Notes under the pieces: model-generated | Told to the model about the DNA's origin: nothing | What the model saw: the letters and a program-made list of their open reading frames with translations, nothing else | Database searches by the model: none | Position numbers and translations under genes: made by a program | Assembly: GCF_016107705.1 (NCBI RefSeq) | Contig: NZ_JAEHGC010000004.1 | Span: 248,001-312,000 of the forward strand | Origin: Neobacillus cucumis | GTDB lineage: Bacteria > Bacillota > Bacilli > Bacillales_B > DSM-18226 | DNA: 64,000 nt | Direction of reading: 5' to 3' | In this document: piece by piece, positions 27,794-35,233 of the stretch | How the letters are laid out: each line of letters begins with the position of its first letter | Numbering within the stretch: the first letter of the stretch is position 1

Positions 27794-27810
27794 TAGAGAA
27801 CGTTTTCACA
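27794..27810. promoter_or_regulatory. cre box upstream of pta
   Basis: On the leftward strand TGTGAAAACGTTCTCTA contains TGAAAACGTTCTCT, close to the cre core TGWAANCGNTNWCA. It lies about 75 bp before the pta start. A -35-like TTGAAA (27783-27778) lies just below it, so activation from about position -60 is possible, as known for B. subtilis pta. Confidence 0.5.
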
Positions 27811-27962
27811 AAAATGTTTTTGTTTTCAAAACAATCTAATTTTTACTATTTGCCTTTTTTATGAAAATATCCATTTTCTTATGCAATGAAGTGTTTTATT
27901 CAAGCCTCTTGGTCAAACTATGATATAGTATAGATTGTTTAGAGATTAAAGGAGTGATATGA

Positions 27963-28706
27963 ATGAGTGAAGCAGCACAAACACTTGAAGGCTGGTATTG
28001 CCTGCATGATTTCCGCACGATTGATTGGACAACTTGGAAAATGCTCTCCAGCGATGAACGCCAAGCAGCCATCCACGAGTTTTTAAGTCTAGTTGAAAAG
28101 TGGAACACCACCCAGGAACGCAATGAAGGCAGCCATGCCTTATATACAATCGTTGGTCAAAAGGCTGACTTTATGATGATGATCCTGCGCCCAAGTATGG
28201 AAGAGTTGAATGAAATTGAAAACGAATTCAACAAAACAAAATTAGCTGAATTCACGATTCCAGCTCATTCTTATGTTTCCGTTGTTGAGCTCAGCAACTA
28301 TTTGCCACAGGGCGAAGATCCATACCAGAACCCGCAAATGTTAGCTCGCCTTTATCCAAAATTGCCTAAAGCTAAGCATGTTTGCTTCTATCCAATGGAT
28401 AAGCGCCGTCAGGGCAATGACAACTGGTACATGCTTCCGATGGAAGAGCGCAAAAATTTAATGCGCAGCCATGGAATGATTGGCCGTACATATGCAGGCA
28501 AAGTAAAACAAATCATTACTGGATCCGTTGGTTTTGATGATTTCGAATGGGGCGTTACCCTGTTCGCGGACGATGCCCTGCAATTTAAAAAGCTTATATA
28601 TGAAATGCGCTTTGATGAAGTCAGTGCCCGCTATGGCGAATTTGGCGCCTTCTTCGTCGGGAATATCCTTGAAGAAGAACGCGTATCCAGCTTCCTGCAC
28701 GTATAA
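27963..28706 (+). CDS. hemQ: Coproheme decarboxylase HemQ
   Basis: Chlorite-dismutase-like enzyme of 247 residues (formerly YwfI). It turns iron-coproporphyrin III into heme b, the final step of the Gram-positive heme route. Motifs: [13 protein letters not shown] at the N-terminus, YPMDKRR near residue 142 with the catalytic Tyr, and [22 protein letters not shown] with the proximal His. An AAAGGAGTG site precedes the ATG. The gene lies between pta and gerQ, matching B. subtilis. A strong terminator follows within two bases of the stop. Confidence 0.96.
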   Translation: MSEAAQTLEGWYCLHDFRTIDWTTWKMLSSDERQAAIHEFLSLVEKWNTTQERNEGSHALYTIVGQKADFMMMILRPSMEELNEIENEFNKTKLAEFTIPAHSYVSVVELSNYLPQGEDPYQNPQMLARLYPKLPKAKHVCFYPMDKRRQGNDNWYMLPMEERKNLMRSHGMIGRTYAGKVKQIITGSVGFDDFEWGVTLFADDALQFKKLIYEMRFDEVSARYGEFGAFFVGNILEEERVSSFLHV

Positions 28707-28707
28707 T

Positions 28708-28739
28708 AAAAAAGTCCTCAGCCACTGGGGACTTTTTTA
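28708..28739 (+). terminator. hemQ terminator
   Basis: AGTCCTCAG (28713-28721) pairs with CTGGGGACT (28725-28733) with one G-U pair and a CCA loop, flanked by A and T runs. Confidence 0.85.
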
Positions 28740-28939
28740 TTTTTCATAAATTAAAGCAAGTCATATTTTTTCTCCTCCCCACATACTTATAAAACAGCGA
28801 GTCTAAGAAAAACTCTATCCATCTCGTAAAGAGAGGTGACAATAAAAATTGCATCTGCCCCACTGGAACCAAATGGGGGTGGGTGGAGTATGAATAGAAT
28901 GTTGAGCCTAGATTTATTCATATTTAGGAGGGGAAAATA

Positions 28940-29404
28940 ATGAGTCAATACTATCCACAAGGGTTTCAGCCCTATACAGGAGCAGCCGGACAGCCGGGAG
29001 CACAGCCTCCGCAGCAGGCCTTCTTCCCACAAACAGGCGTTACATCATTTCCACCAGCCAGCCCTGGAGGTGGTTTAACAACCACTCCCGGTGCAGCAGG
29101 GCCAAAACTGCCTGGCCAATTGCCGATTGAGCAATCATACATCGAAAACATTTTACGATTAAATAAGGGCAAACTCGTCACCGTATTTGCCACCTTTGAA
29201 GGAAACAGCCAGTGGAACGCAAAAAGCTTTAAGGGCATCATTGAGGCCGCAGGGCGTGACCATGTTATCCTTAGCGATCCACAATCAGGCGCCCGTTTCC
29301 TCATCCCAATGGTAGCTGTTGACTACATTACCTTCAGTGAGGAAATCGAATATGAATATCCATTCGGTAGTGCGCCGAACCTAGGCACCTACCCGCCAAG
29401 ATAA
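28940..29404 (+). CDS. gerQ: Spore coat protein GerQ
   Basis: Coat protein of 154 residues needed for normal location of the cortex-lytic enzyme CwlJ, and cross-linked by transglutaminase in B. subtilis. The N-terminal 60 residues are rich in Pro, Gly, Gln and Tyr (YYPQGFQPYTGAAGQPGAQ). The conserved C-terminal domain reads IEQSYIENILRLNKGKLVTV, then TFEGNSQWNAKSFKGIIEAAGRD. It is shorter than the B. subtilis protein (181) because of the variable N-terminal part. TAGGAGGGG precedes the ATG. I could not identify a clear sigma-E or sigma-K promoter in the 230-base leader. Confidence 0.93.
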   Translation: MSQYYPQGFQPYTGAAGQPGAQPPQQAFFPQTGVTSFPPASPGGGLTTTPGAAGPKLPGQLPIEQSYIENILRLNKGKLVTVFATFEGNSQWNAKSFKGIIEAAGRDHVILSDPQSGARFLIPMVAVDYITFSEEIEYEYPFGSAPNLGTYPPR

Positions 29405-29408
29405 ACCT

Positions 29409-29446
29409 AAAAACAGGCATTGGAGCCCGCCCCAATGCCTGTTTTT
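29409..29446. terminator. Bidirectional gerQ/ywdK terminator
   Basis: AAAACAGGCATTGG (29410-29423) pairs with CCAATGCCTGTTTT (29432-29445), ending in T residues. The ywdK stop codon overlaps the right edge. Confidence 0.85.
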
Positions 29447-29817
29447 TATAGATGTTTTACTGCCCCTACGATTACAAGAATCCACGCTGCCAAAAAACAA
29501 ACGCCGCCAATCGGTGTAATCGCCCCTAAAATACCAATCTTCGTTACACTTAACACATACAAGCTGCCGCTGAAGAAAATGATGCCAATCAGCATCAGCC
29601 AGCCGGACCAAGTAAATAATGAACTGTCCGCCACCTTTGCAAGCAGAAGACCGACAACCAAAATTCCAATTGCATGGAACATTTGATAGGTAACGCCCGT
29701 TTTCCAAATTTCTAAATAATGCGCATCTAGCTTATCCTTCAGTCCGTGAGCCCCAAAAGCCCCCAGCGCTACCGCCAAAAAGGCATTAATCGCCCCTACG
29801 ATAATGAAAGCCTTCAT
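29446..29817 (-). CDS. ywdK: DUF423 membrane protein YwdK
   Basis: Integral membrane protein of 123 residues with four predicted helices. The family signature AVALGAFGAHGLKD near residue 15 and YQMFHAIGIL near residue 50 assign it to DUF423. Function unknown. It lies downstream of ywdI with a 37-base gap and an AGGGAAAT ribosome site. The gerQ-ywdK-ywdI order is conserved with B. subtilis. Confidence 0.9.
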   Translation of the reverse strand: MKAFIIVGAINAFLAVALGAFGAHGLKDKLDAHYLEIWKTGVTYQMFHAIGILVVGLLLAKVADSSLFTWSGWLMLIGIIFFSGSLYVLSVTKIGILGAITPIGGVCFLAAWILVIVGAVKHL

Positions 29818-29854
29818 ATGATTTCCCTCTTTTCTTTAATTGAACGCCAAACAC

Positions 29855-30163
29855 CTAAAAATCAAACAGTGAATCTCCGTTCGCATCGTCACCCATATCT
29901 AGTTTCTTCTGTTGATTAATCGCGGACTGTTGTTGAAACATAGGCTGCTGAAAAGCAGGCTGCACCACCATCTGCTGTTGAACAACAGGCGGATTAGTTA
30001 CAGCTGCCTGCACCCGCATCTCCGCTTTTTCTTCGAGGATGAGTTCGCATAATATTTTAATAGAGTAAACCCTTTCCCGCAAGCTTTCACCCTTGGTGCT
30101 TTGCTTAGCAGACTGCAATTCATCTTCCATTTTCGCTAATAGCTTTTGAACAGAAATATTCAA
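29855..30163 (-). CDS. ywdI: DUF5327 protein YwdI
   Basis: About 102 residues from a TTG at 30163, which gives MNISVQKLLAKMEDELQSAK; an upstream GTG at 30175 would add four residues. The N-terminal part is helical and charged. The C-terminal part is Gln-rich low complexity (VVQQQMVVQPAFQQPMFQQQ) and the tail is acidic (MGDDANGDSLFDF). It matches the YwdI family in size and position. No enzymatic motif is present. A perfect parS site lies 49 bases upstream of the start. Confidence 0.8.
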   Translation of the reverse strand: MNISVQKLLAKMEDELQSAKQSTKGESLRERVYSIKILCELILEEKAEMRVQAAVTNPPVVQQQMVVQPAFQQPMFQQQSAINQQKKLDMGDDANGDSLFDF

Positions 30164-30211
30164 AAATCCTAACACCTCTCATTTCCTAACTTCTTACGAC
30201 ACAATCCTTAA

Positions 30212-30227
30212 TGTTTCACGTGAAACA
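30212..30227. promoter_or_regulatory. parS, Spo0J/ParB chromosome-segregation site
   Basis: TGTTTCACGTGAAACA is a perfect 16-bp palindrome identical to the Bacillus parS consensus. It is noncoding, between ywdI and the moeB terminator. parS sites cluster near oriC and load Spo0J and SMC, so this places the window in the origin-proximal part of the chromosome. Confidence 0.92.
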
Positions 30228-30254
30228 TGTCAGATTTTGGCATCCGATAAAAAA

Positions 30255-30275
30255 GAGACTGTATTATTCAGTCTC
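30255..30275 (-). terminator. Terminator of the molybdenum-cofactor operon
   Basis: Read leftward: GAGACTG pairs with CAGTCTC around a seven-base loop, followed by TTTTTTATC. It lies seven bases after the moeB stop. Confidence 0.85.
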
Positions 30276-30281
30276 CCGTTC

Positions 30282-31301
30282 CTATCCCAAAATCCGCTGA
30301 TAGATGGATTTAGCGTGCATCAAATCCTTTGTTCCATGAATAAGGGCACGGCCGTCTTTAAAGACCACCATGCGCTCTTCCCCCATTTCAACCGATAACA
30401 AATAAGGGTTTCCTTTTACTGCATATCCTAATAAACGAAGCTGATCCGCCAATTTTTCAAGTGAAAGCTCCCTTTGACTTGCTGGACGGATTTGTACCGT
30501 ATCTCTGCCGCACAGTACGGTTGTTTTCGTGGTATTTTCCTGATCCAAATAAGGATAGGTCGGACTCTCGCCGCAGGACAAGCAACCGGGAAATTTCGCC
30601 TTGGACATTTTCATGTTAGTATATTGATTCCGCCACAAATCAAAGCTGACAAACGAGGATCTAACGGCTTCCCAATCCTCGACAAGGATCTTTAATGCCT
30701 CCGCCGTTTGATGGGAAATCACCATCTGCACAGCTGGTGAAATAATCCCGCCTGTATCACAGGTCATCCCCTGGAGTGGAATCGTACGCAGCAAGCAATT
30801 TAAACAAGGTGTTTTTCCAGGAAGAATCGAAAAACTCATCCCGAAGCTGCCAACGCAGGCCCCATAAATCCACGGAACCTTATACTTTTGCGAAACATCA
30901 TTGATAATCATGCGGATTTCAAAATTATCCGTAGCATCGATGATAAGGTCGACCTCACGGGCTGTTTCTTCAAGCCATTCGGCGGTTGCTTCGCCAATTA
31001 CAGAGACAATTTCAACATCCGAATTAACCGCTCTTAAGCGTTTTTCAGCCGCTGCCGCCTTCGGAAGCTTTTCCGCAACATCCTCCTCTGTATAGAGCTG
31101 CTGCCGCTGAAGATTACTGGACTCGACATAATCACGGTCGATGATGGTCAGTTTCCCGACACCAGCCCGCACCAAGATTTCGGCGTTCCCTGAGCCAAGC
31201 GCTCCGGCGCCAATCATCAGCACATGCTTACGGCGAATCTTCTCCTGACCATCTTGTCCGATTCCTGGAAAGAGAATCTGCCGCGAATAACGATCATTCA
31301 T
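30282..31301 (-). CDS. moeB: ThiF/MoeB-family sulfur-carrier adenylyltransferase
   Basis: E1-like enzyme of 339 residues that adenylates the C-terminal Gly-Gly of a sulfur carrier. The ATP-binding motif is MIGAGALGSGNAEILVRAG, with RQILFPGIGQDGQ before it and a DRDYVESSNLQRQQLY segment after. Zinc-binding CxxC pairs are CLNC and CLSC. The C-terminal 80 residues are an extra domain beyond the minimal MoeB. Adjacent moaD, moaE and mobA make MoaD the likely partner, although ThiS cannot be excluded. It is the last gene of the operon; the gap to moaD is 21 bases. Confidence 0.9.
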   Translation of the reverse strand: MNDRYSRQILFPGIGQDGQEKIRRKHVLMIGAGALGSGNAEILVRAGVGKLTIIDRDYVESSNLQRQQLYTEEDVAEKLPKAAAAEKRLRAVNSDVEIVSVIGEATAEWLEETAREVDLIIDATDNFEIRMIINDVSQKYKVPWIYGACVGSFGMSFSILPGKTPCLNCLLRTIPLQGMTCDTGGIISPAVQMVISHQTAEALKILVEDWEAVRSSFVSFDLWRNQYTNMKMSKAKFPGCLSCGESPTYPYLDQENTTKTTVLCGRDTVQIRPASQRELSLEKLADQLRLLGYAVKGNPYLLSVEMGEERMVVFKDGRALIHGTKDLMHAKSIYQRILG

Positions 31302-31322
31302 TTGTAAACCCCTTCCTAGAAA

Positions 31323-31556
31323 TCAACCGCCACTAACGGGTGGGATAAAGGCAATAACGTCACCTTCGCTGATGACCTGATCATTTGAAGCAAATTCTTC
31401 ATTTATGGCCGTCATCACGGTTTCCATTTTCGGCAAGTTGTAGATTGCGGTCAGTTCAATTTTCAAATCGGAGACCGTTTTACCAGCCGCGTTTAATGCT
31501 AATGACTCTTCCCCCACTACATCACGTAAATGTGCAAAAAACAGCACCTTATTCAT
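31323..31556 (-). CDS. moaD: Molybdopterin synthase small subunit MoaD
   Basis: Ubiquitin-like sulfur carrier of 77 residues ending in GDVIAFIPPVSGG, with the essential terminal Gly-Gly. It carries the thiocarboxylate used to build molybdopterin and pairs with MoaE. The start is ATG at 31556, inside the end of moaE (8-base overlap), preceded by a GGAGGAAG site. The frame is open much further upstream, but that part is moaE in another frame. Confidence 0.95.
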   Translation of the reverse strand: MNKVLFFAHLRDVVGEESLALNAAGKTVSDLKIELTAIYNLPKMETVMTAINEEFASNDQVISEGDVIAFIPPVSGG

Positions 31557-32013
31557 GTAAGTCTTCCTCCTCCGGTTTTCCGGACGGGTATGCAACGGTT
31601 TCAAGTTGGTTTCCCATCCACTCTTCTCCATCTTCCCAATGTTCCTTTTTCCAAATAGGAACGATCTCTTTAATTCGTTCAATTGCATAGCGGTTCGCCT
31701 CATAGGCGTCAGCACGGTGCGGCGTTGAAACAGCGATGACGACCGCGACATCGGTAATATCCAGCTTGCCAACGCGGTGCGTGATGGCTACCTTTGAGCC
31801 TTCCCAGCGCTGTTCAATCTCTTGTCCAATCTGTTCTAATTTTTTCAACGCCATTGCTTCATAGGTCTCATATATAAGAAACAAGGTTTTCTTGCCTTTT
31901 GTTAATTCACGGACTGTACCGATAAAAGTGGTAATCGCCCCAGCCTCACGCTGGATTACCTTATCGATCACCGCCTGAATTTGAATTGGCTCCATCGAAA
32001 TATTATAGTTCAA
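31549..32013 (-). CDS. moaE: Molybdopterin synthase catalytic subunit MoaE
   Basis: Large subunit of molybdopterin synthase, about 154 residues from a TTG at 32013 that follows AAGGGGTG by five bases. An ATG at 31995 lacks a ribosome site, and an ATG at 32037 lies before that site. Motifs: REAGAITTFIGTVRELTKG, YEAMALKKLEQI, ITHRVGKLDITDVAVVIAVSTPHR and PIWKKEHWEDGEEWMGN with the conserved Lys pair. It forms the MoaD2-MoaE2 complex that converts precursor Z to molybdopterin. Confidence 0.94.
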   Translation of the reverse strand: MNYNISMEPIQIQAVIDKVIQREAGAITTFIGTVRELTKGKKTLFLIYETYEAMALKKLEQIGQEIEQRWEGSKVAITHRVGKLDITDVAVVIAVSTPHRADAYEANRYAIERIKEIVPIWKKEHWEDGEEWMGNQLETVAYPSGKPEEEDLHE

Positions 32014-32088
32014 TTTATCACCCCTTTTGCACGCCATTTTATCGTTATTATATTGCTTTAGAGCGGCCTCGGCAAATAATCTTAATTG

Positions 32089-32688
32089 TCAGTTATCTCC
32101 ATCTGCCCATTTTTTTGCTTTTTCGTATTCCTCCGGGTAGTTCATATTGAAAAAAGTACGCTCAAGTATTGGTTTGCTGTATCCCGGAAGGTCCTCTTCC
32201 GTTAAATATAGAACCTGAAGATCGTCAAAAAGCTGCGTCATCCGGAGGTTTCCTTTTTCAAGACTTGCCTCTACCACTGGTAAAATACGTCTGCCATAGG
32301 CAGCGAATAATGGTTGTTTCTTTCCTTCAATGACAGGGATAGCTGCATCAAAGCCGTTAAGTTTTGCTGCAATTTTTTCAGCAAGTTCGCCAGAAACAAA
32401 CGGCATATCGCACGCCACGGCCACATTCACTTCTTGTGTCGACTCTTGCAGCCCCGCATGAAGACCGGCTAACGGGCCCAGCCCGGGAAATCGATCGGAA
32501 ACCATTTTTACTCCTAAAAACTGATATTCATCAGGATGATTGGTCACAAGGATGATTTCTGAAAAAAAACCCTTCAGTTCCTCCACCAACCGCTCGATAT
32601 TGGTTTTTTCGTTTATTTTTAAAAGGGCTTTATTTGTACCCATCCGGCTTGATTTACCGCCGGATAAAATGATTGCCGCCGCCTTCAT
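32089..32688 (-). CDS. mobA: Molybdenum cofactor guanylyltransferase MobA
   Basis: GTP-binding nucleotidyltransferase of 199 residues that attaches GMP to molybdopterin for DMSO-reductase-family enzymes. The N-terminal motif AAIILSGGKSSRMGTNKALL binds GTP. GPLAGLHAGL, VAVACDMPFV with the metal-binding Asp, and DAAIPVIEGKKQPLFAAYGR follow. The ATG at 32688 follows GGGGTG; four codons upstream is another ATG. First gene of a leftward unit mobA-moaE-moaD-moeB. moaA, moaB/C and moeA are not in this window, so the cluster is partial. Guanylation implies a nitrate reductase or formate dehydrogenase elsewhere. Confidence 0.93.
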   Translation of the reverse strand: MKAAAIILSGGKSSRMGTNKALLKINEKTNIERLVEELKGFFSEIILVTNHPDEYQFLGVKMVSDRFPGLGPLAGLHAGLQESTQEVNVAVACDMPFVSGELAEKIAAKLNGFDAAIPVIEGKKQPLFAAYGRRILPVVEASLEKGNLRMTQLFDDLQVLYLTEEDLPGYSKPILERTFFNMNYPEEYEKAKKWADGDN

Positions 32689-32768
32689 AGTGCACCCCAT
32701 AAGTAATTGTTTTACCCATTTTAATACACTTGGTACCTAATTAACAGCAGGAACCAAGTAAATAGTAG

Positions 32769-32797
32769 AGCGAATGGCTTGAGCCATTCGCTTTTTT
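32769..32797 (+). terminator. Orphan rightward terminator
   Basis: AGCGAATGGCT, a short loop and AGCCATTCGCT form a strong stem followed by TTTTTT. No rightward gene lies upstream: mobA starts at 32688 and reads leftward. It may end a small unannotated transcript of about 80 bases, or prevent readthrough. Confidence 0.7.
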
Positions 32798-32800
32798 CAT

Positions 32801-32893
32801 ACGACAATTGGACCAGGCTTTTCGACAATTGCAGCACCCTATACGACAATTAAAACACGTATACAGCAATCGCAGCACCTTAAACAACAATTG
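32801..32893. repeat. Direct-repeat array, core CGACAATT, 5 copies at 20-21 bp
   Basis: CGACAATT occurs at 32802, 32823 and 32844, with variants CAGCAATC at 32864 and CAACAATT at 32885. Steps are 21,21,20,21. GCAGCACC follows copies two and four. It lies in the 344-base divergent region between mobA and yojF, just after the orphan terminator; the rest of that region shows nothing else I can support. Confidence 0.85.
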
Positions 32894-33032
32894 ACTTCCT
32901 TACCCAGGCTACACCACTTTTTTAAGCGTTCCCTTCGCTTTTTTCAACTGATTTTAGTATGATAGTTACATTATTAATTACAATAGAAAAGTAGAAATCA
33001 TACATTTAATATCGGGAAAGGAGCCACAGGTT

Positions 33033-33380
33033 ATGGAAACAATTGATGTAGCCAAAGTTCAGGAAGCAATCAACCACTATGCCCATAAAGATGTCTATCT
33101 TCACCTAGAAACCACCAATGGTGCCTATGCCTCACACTTTGATCAATCCTTTTTTTCAGCTGGTGCCTATATCCGCAATGCCCTTGTTCAATATGAACTA
33201 GGAAAAATCACCGGAAACGGCCCATATCGGATTGGCTTAAAAATCAACCTTGGCTGGGTCTATGCAGAAGGGCTCACCCATTTTGAAATCGATGAACAAA
33301 ACCGCCTGTTGCTTGCCGGCCACGACAGCAAAGGAAAGCTTGCCGTTGCCTTAGAAATCAGCACCACTCCATTTGAATAA
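33033..33380 (+). CDS. yojF: YojF family protein (DUF1806)
   Basis: Protein of 115 residues of the YojF/DUF1806 family, directly upstream of bshB2 as in B. subtilis yojF-yojG. The sequence VQEAINHYAHKDVYLHLETTNGAYASH and RIGLKINLGWVYAEGLTHFE typifies the family, which is probably a beta-rich fold. Function is not established; genomic linkage suggests a partner or accessory in bacillithiol metabolism. AAAGGAG precedes the ATG. Confidence 0.9.
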   Translation: METIDVAKVQEAINHYAHKDVYLHLETTNGAYASHFDQSFFSAGAYIRNALVQYELGKITGNGPYRIGLKINLGWVYAEGLTHFEIDEQNRLLLAGHDSKGKLAVALEISTTPFE

Positions 33381-33399
33381 GGAAAGGAGAAACACCGTA

Positions 33400-34071
33400 A
33401 TGGAAAAAGAGCGTCAAGTCTTAGTCGTTTTTCCGCATCCGGATGACGAAGCATTTGGGGTATCCGGCACCATTGCCACCCATGTCGAAAATGGAACCCC
33501 TGTTACCTATGCTTGTCTAACATTGGGTGAAATGGGACGTAACATGGGGAATCCCCTTTTCACAAACAGAGAAAATCTGCCAAAAATCAGAAAAGAAGAG
33601 CTGAAAAACGCAGCCAACGCCCTTGGCATTCAGGATTTACGGATGCTTGGCTTCCGTGATAAAACCGTAGAATTTGAGGATGAAGAAAAGCTGACAAACG
33701 TTATTTCGTCGTTAATTGACGAGTTAAACCCATCACTCATTATCACGTTCTATCCAGGCTATTCCGTACATCCCGACCATGAGGCCACCGGTGCGGCCGT
33801 CGTTCGGGCTGTCGAAAAAATTCCTGCTGCTGCACGGCCAAAATTACACTGCGTAGCCTTTTCCAATAATTGCTTAGAAGAGCTTGGCGAAGCCGATATT
33901 ATCAATAATATTTCCGCGGTTGCCGATAAAAAACTTGCAGCCATGAGAGCGCACCGCTCACAAACCGAGCAAATGCTGGGCGATATGACTGAAAAACTCA
34001 AAAATCAAGACCCGCAAGTTATGGCATGGATCAACAATGAGCGATTTTGGACTTATAAATTCACAAAATAG
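33400..34071 (+). CDS. bshB2: Bacillithiol deacetylase BshB2
   Basis: LmbE-like zinc deacetylase of 223 residues. It removes the acetyl group from GlcNAc-malate in bacillithiol synthesis, or acts on bacillithiol conjugates. Zinc motif PHPDDEAFG at the N-terminus and HPDHEATG later are the family signature, with YACLTLGEMGRNMG between. The ATG at 33400 follows AAAGGAG by nine bases. It lies 19 bases after yojF, so the two are one operon. Confidence 0.92.
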   Translation: MEKERQVLVVFPHPDDEAFGVSGTIATHVENGTPVTYACLTLGEMGRNMGNPLFTNRENLPKIRKEELKNAANALGIQDLRMLGFRDKTVEFEDEEKLTNVISSLIDELNPSLIITFYPGYSVHPDHEATGAAVVRAVEKIPAAARPKLHCVAFSNNCLEELGEADIINNISAVADKKLAAMRAHRSQTEQMLGDMTEKLKNQDPQVMAWINNERFWTYKFTK

Positions 34072-34169
34072 AGGCTGCCCATAATGGGTTCCTCTATTTT
34101 TTTACTGCTTTTGTAAATTTGATTTGTAACAGCAACATAAAAAGGTCATTTTCCAATGTACAAAACATT

Positions 34170-34212
34170 TTATCGGACTTATCCGCGAATCGAAGTAGTT
34201 TATCCGCGAATC
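34170..34212. repeat. Direct-repeat array, core TTATCCGCGAATC, 2 copies 21 bp apart
   Basis: TTATCCGCGAATC occurs at 34179 and 34200, with a partial TTATCGG at 34170. The word resembles TTATCTGCG of the array at 6906. It lies in the convergent gap between bshB2 and the regulator gene. Confidence 0.7.
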
Positions 34213-34224
34213 CACTACCAACAT

Positions 34225-34968
34225 TTATAAATCCGAATGTAGCAAAGTACAGAACCGGCACCAATCAAGGATCACGATTTTCCTTGATTTCATATCGATC
34301 ATTTCTTGTTTCTTTAATTTTGAAAATACACGACTGACACTTTCCCTTGATGTCCCGACAACCGTGGCAAATTCCTGAACGGTTAGTGGAATTTCAATAT
34401 CCCAGCGATTTTGACCAGTATTAAACTTTTTCCCCAAGCGCTCTAACGTCTTAACTGTTTTTGCGTAAACATCGAGCAAGGCCACATCGCGCAATTGAGC
34501 AGTCATCTCCCGCAATGAATCACTCATATAACGAATCATCTGGATCGAAAGCTCCGGATAGTCGTACAAATCCCTTTCTAACTCATTTTTATCCAAAAAG
34601 AGAATCTTCCCATCCTCAAGCATCGATGCCGTTGCCGGATAGCATTGTGTTCTTTGCGTAAATAAGCACGCCTCCGCAAACATATCCCCTTTTTGCTTGA
34701 TGCAGACAATGATTTCGTTTCCATTTTCATCCTGCTTCGTTAGCTTCACTGTACCGGAATAAACAAAATAAACTCCCCGTGCAACATCATCCTCCGAGAT
34801 GATCCTTTCCCCTTTTTTAAACGAAAAGGTTTGAACCCGTTTCTCGACCAGCTTTAGTGAGCTTGGCGACAAGTCTTGAAAAATACCGATTTTCCGTAAA
34901 AAATCCTCCGTTTTTGTGGTCCGTAAGACAACTAAGTGTGGATCATTTACACATTCATTTTCATTCAT
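34225..34968 (-). CDS. Crp/Fnr-family regulator divergent from the nos operon
   Basis: Regulator of 247 residues from the ATG at 34968, preceded by AGGTGG. The N-terminal cyclic-nucleotide-type beta-roll spans about residues 25-140 (GERIISEDDVARGVYFVYSGTVKL). The C-terminal winged helix has LTVQEFATVVGTSRESVSRVFSKL, whose RESVSR recognition helix carries the Arg-Glu and Ser-Arg positions of Crp/Fnr proteins. The C-terminus ends WCRFCTLLHSDL with a CxxC; B. subtilis Fnr binds an Fe-S cluster through C-terminal Cys residues, so oxygen sensing is possible but unproven. Perfect TGTGA-N6-TCACA-type sites lie in the divergent promoter region. It is the probable activator of nosC-nosZ. Confidence 0.9.
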   Translation of the reverse strand: MNENECVNDPHLVVLRTTKTEDFLRKIGIFQDLSPSSLKLVEKRVQTFSFKKGERIISEDDVARGVYFVYSGTVKLTKQDENGNEIIVCIKQKGDMFAEACLFTQRTQCYPATASMLEDGKILFLDKNELERDLYDYPELSIQMIRYMSDSLREMTAQLRDVALLDVYAKTVKTLERLGKKFNTGQNRWDIEIPLTVQEFATVVGTSRESVSRVFSKLKKQEMIDMKSRKIVILDWCRFCTLLHSDL

Positions 34969-35047
34969 TTTTTTCCACCACCTTTTCATGTTTGAAAACT
35001 TAGAAACCATTCTTCCCCCCATTGTATAAAATTTCTTTTTTAAAAGA

Positions 35048-35063
35048 AGTGACAAGTTTCACT
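35048..35063. promoter_or_regulatory. Crp/Fnr-type palindrome upstream of the regulator gene
   Basis: AGTGA-CAAGTT-TCACT, a perfect inverted repeat with the half-site TCAC. It lies about 85 bp upstream of the regulator start, roughly 38-42 bp from the start point predicted by a leftward TATACA -10 at 35029-35024. Autoactivation is possible. Confidence 0.55.
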
Positions 35064-35067
35064 AATG

Positions 35068-35139
35068 GTTTCACAAAACGTTCATTTTTCAGAAACCGCG
35101 TCATTACAATATCCAACAGTCCGTTTCACAGAACGTTCA
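35068..35139. repeat. Pair of 17-bp direct repeats in the regulator-nosC intergenic region
   Basis: GTTTCACAAAACGTTCA (35068-35084) and GTTTCACAGAACGTTCA (35123-35139) differ at one base, with start positions 55 bp apart. Each contains TTCAC and TTCA half-sites 11 bp apart, as if for a regulator with direct half-sites. Confidence 0.75.
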
Positions 35140-35155
35140 CACAGCCCAATAAAGA

Positions 35156-35205
35156 TGTGAGAAACATCACATTTTTGAAAGCATTCACAGCATAGGATAA
35201 AACTG
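35156..35205 (+). promoter_or_regulatory. Fnr-type box and promoter of the nos operon
   Basis: TGTGA-GAAACA-TCACA (35156-35171) is a perfect Fnr/Crp box. A -10-like TAGGAT lies at 35193-35198, giving a start point near 35205. The box is then centred at about -41.5, the classical class II activation position. No -35 element is apparent, as expected for an activated promoter. Confidence 0.75.
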
Positions 35206-35233
35206 TTGATTAGACATAAAAGGAGGGAAAAAA

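Noticed and set aside
28840..28935. Sigma-K or sigma-E promoter of gerQ
   Set aside because: The only CATA word overlaps the ribosome site; no spaced partner was found.
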